Origin: Nocardia vinacea NBRC 16497
Lineage (GTDB): Bacteria; Actinomycetota; Actinomycetes; Mycobacteriales; Mycobacteriaceae
Reading direction: 5' to 3'
NCBI RefSeq assembly: GCF_000308835.1
Contig: NZ_BAGN01000400.1
Span: 1-39,253 of the forward strand
Length of the DNA stretch: 39,253 nucleotides
Part shown: one piece after another, positions 39,172 to 39,253 of the stretch
How the letters are laid out: each line of letters starts with the position of its first letter
Numbering within the stretch: position 1 is the stretch's first letter
The notes under the pieces: model-generated
The model's input: only the letters and a program-made list of their open reading frames with translations
Database searches by the model: none
Told to the model about the DNA's origin: nothing
Position numbers and translations under genes: made by a program

Positions 39172-39253
39172 ATGCGCTCCTTGGCGGCTGCGGGGTGCGT
39201 TCGCAACAGTAGCCAGAGGGGCCGACAACGCCCTATCGCTCTCGACGGCATAT

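Noticed and set aside
1..39253. tRNA, rRNA, CRISPR arrays, prophage or integrase genes
   Set aside because: I saw no tRNA-like cloverleaf, ribosomal RNA stretch, regularly spaced repeats or integrase motif; without a covariance search small RNAs cannot be excluded.

Overview
The window is high-GC actinobacterial DNA. GTG and TTG starts, a PknK-like kinase/LuxR protein, a cutinase-family secreted hydrolase, a family 2A encapsulin (MMP-I/SrpI type) with its cysteine desulfurase, and many TetR/SDR/aldo-keto reductase genes point to a Nocardia- or Rhodococcus-like member of the Mycobacteriales. It looks like an accessory chromosomal region: about ten genes survive only as heads, tails or frameshifted copies, one of them an IS3-type transposase remnant.

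Layout. 0-5 kb: the tail of a phytoene-desaturase-like oxidoreductase, a broken gene pair (an unrecognised ATPase-associated C-terminus and a truncated AMP-ligase), a hypothetical protein, an IS3 remnant and a gamma-aminobutyraldehyde dehydrogenase. 5-9 kb: a membrane Ser/Thr kinase with a duplicated Cys-rich outer domain and a TetR remnant. 9-16.5 kb: an aldo/keto reductase divergent from an XRE regulator, an SDR, a cutinase, a GYD protein and a TetX-like flavin monooxygenase divergent from a TetR regulator with a clear palindromic operator. 16.5-21.6 kb: a 1092-residue kinase-ATPase-LuxR protein and an aldehyde dehydrogenase. 21.7-23.4 kb: a mosaic of three unrelated gene pieces (old-yellow-enzyme tail, CysD segment, headless and frameshifted MFS exporter).

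24-34 kb is a sulfur-themed block. The encapsulin shell gene overlaps the gene for its cysteine desulfurase cargo by 29 nt. Next to it is a four-gene operon on the same strand (arylsulfotransferase-like protein, SsuC-, SsuB- and SsuA-like ABC transporter), then a divergent LacI regulator and an SsuD-like flavin monooxygenase. The inferred joint role is uptake of organosulfur compounds, release of their sulfur, and sulfur handling or storage in the encapsulin compartment.

34-39 kb: an aldo/keto reductase, an SDR lacking the YxxxK motif, a methyltransferase, and a compact operon of a 19-codon leader peptide, a GNAT acetyltransferase and a second-type translation initiation factor IF-1. The leader has a perfect Shine-Dalgarno, a WhiB7-like promoter lies upstream, and a nested hairpin partly hides the acetyltransferase ribosome-binding site. 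This is the most interesting regulatory arrangement here and looks like drug-responsive translational attenuation. The window ends with an alpha/beta hydrolase.
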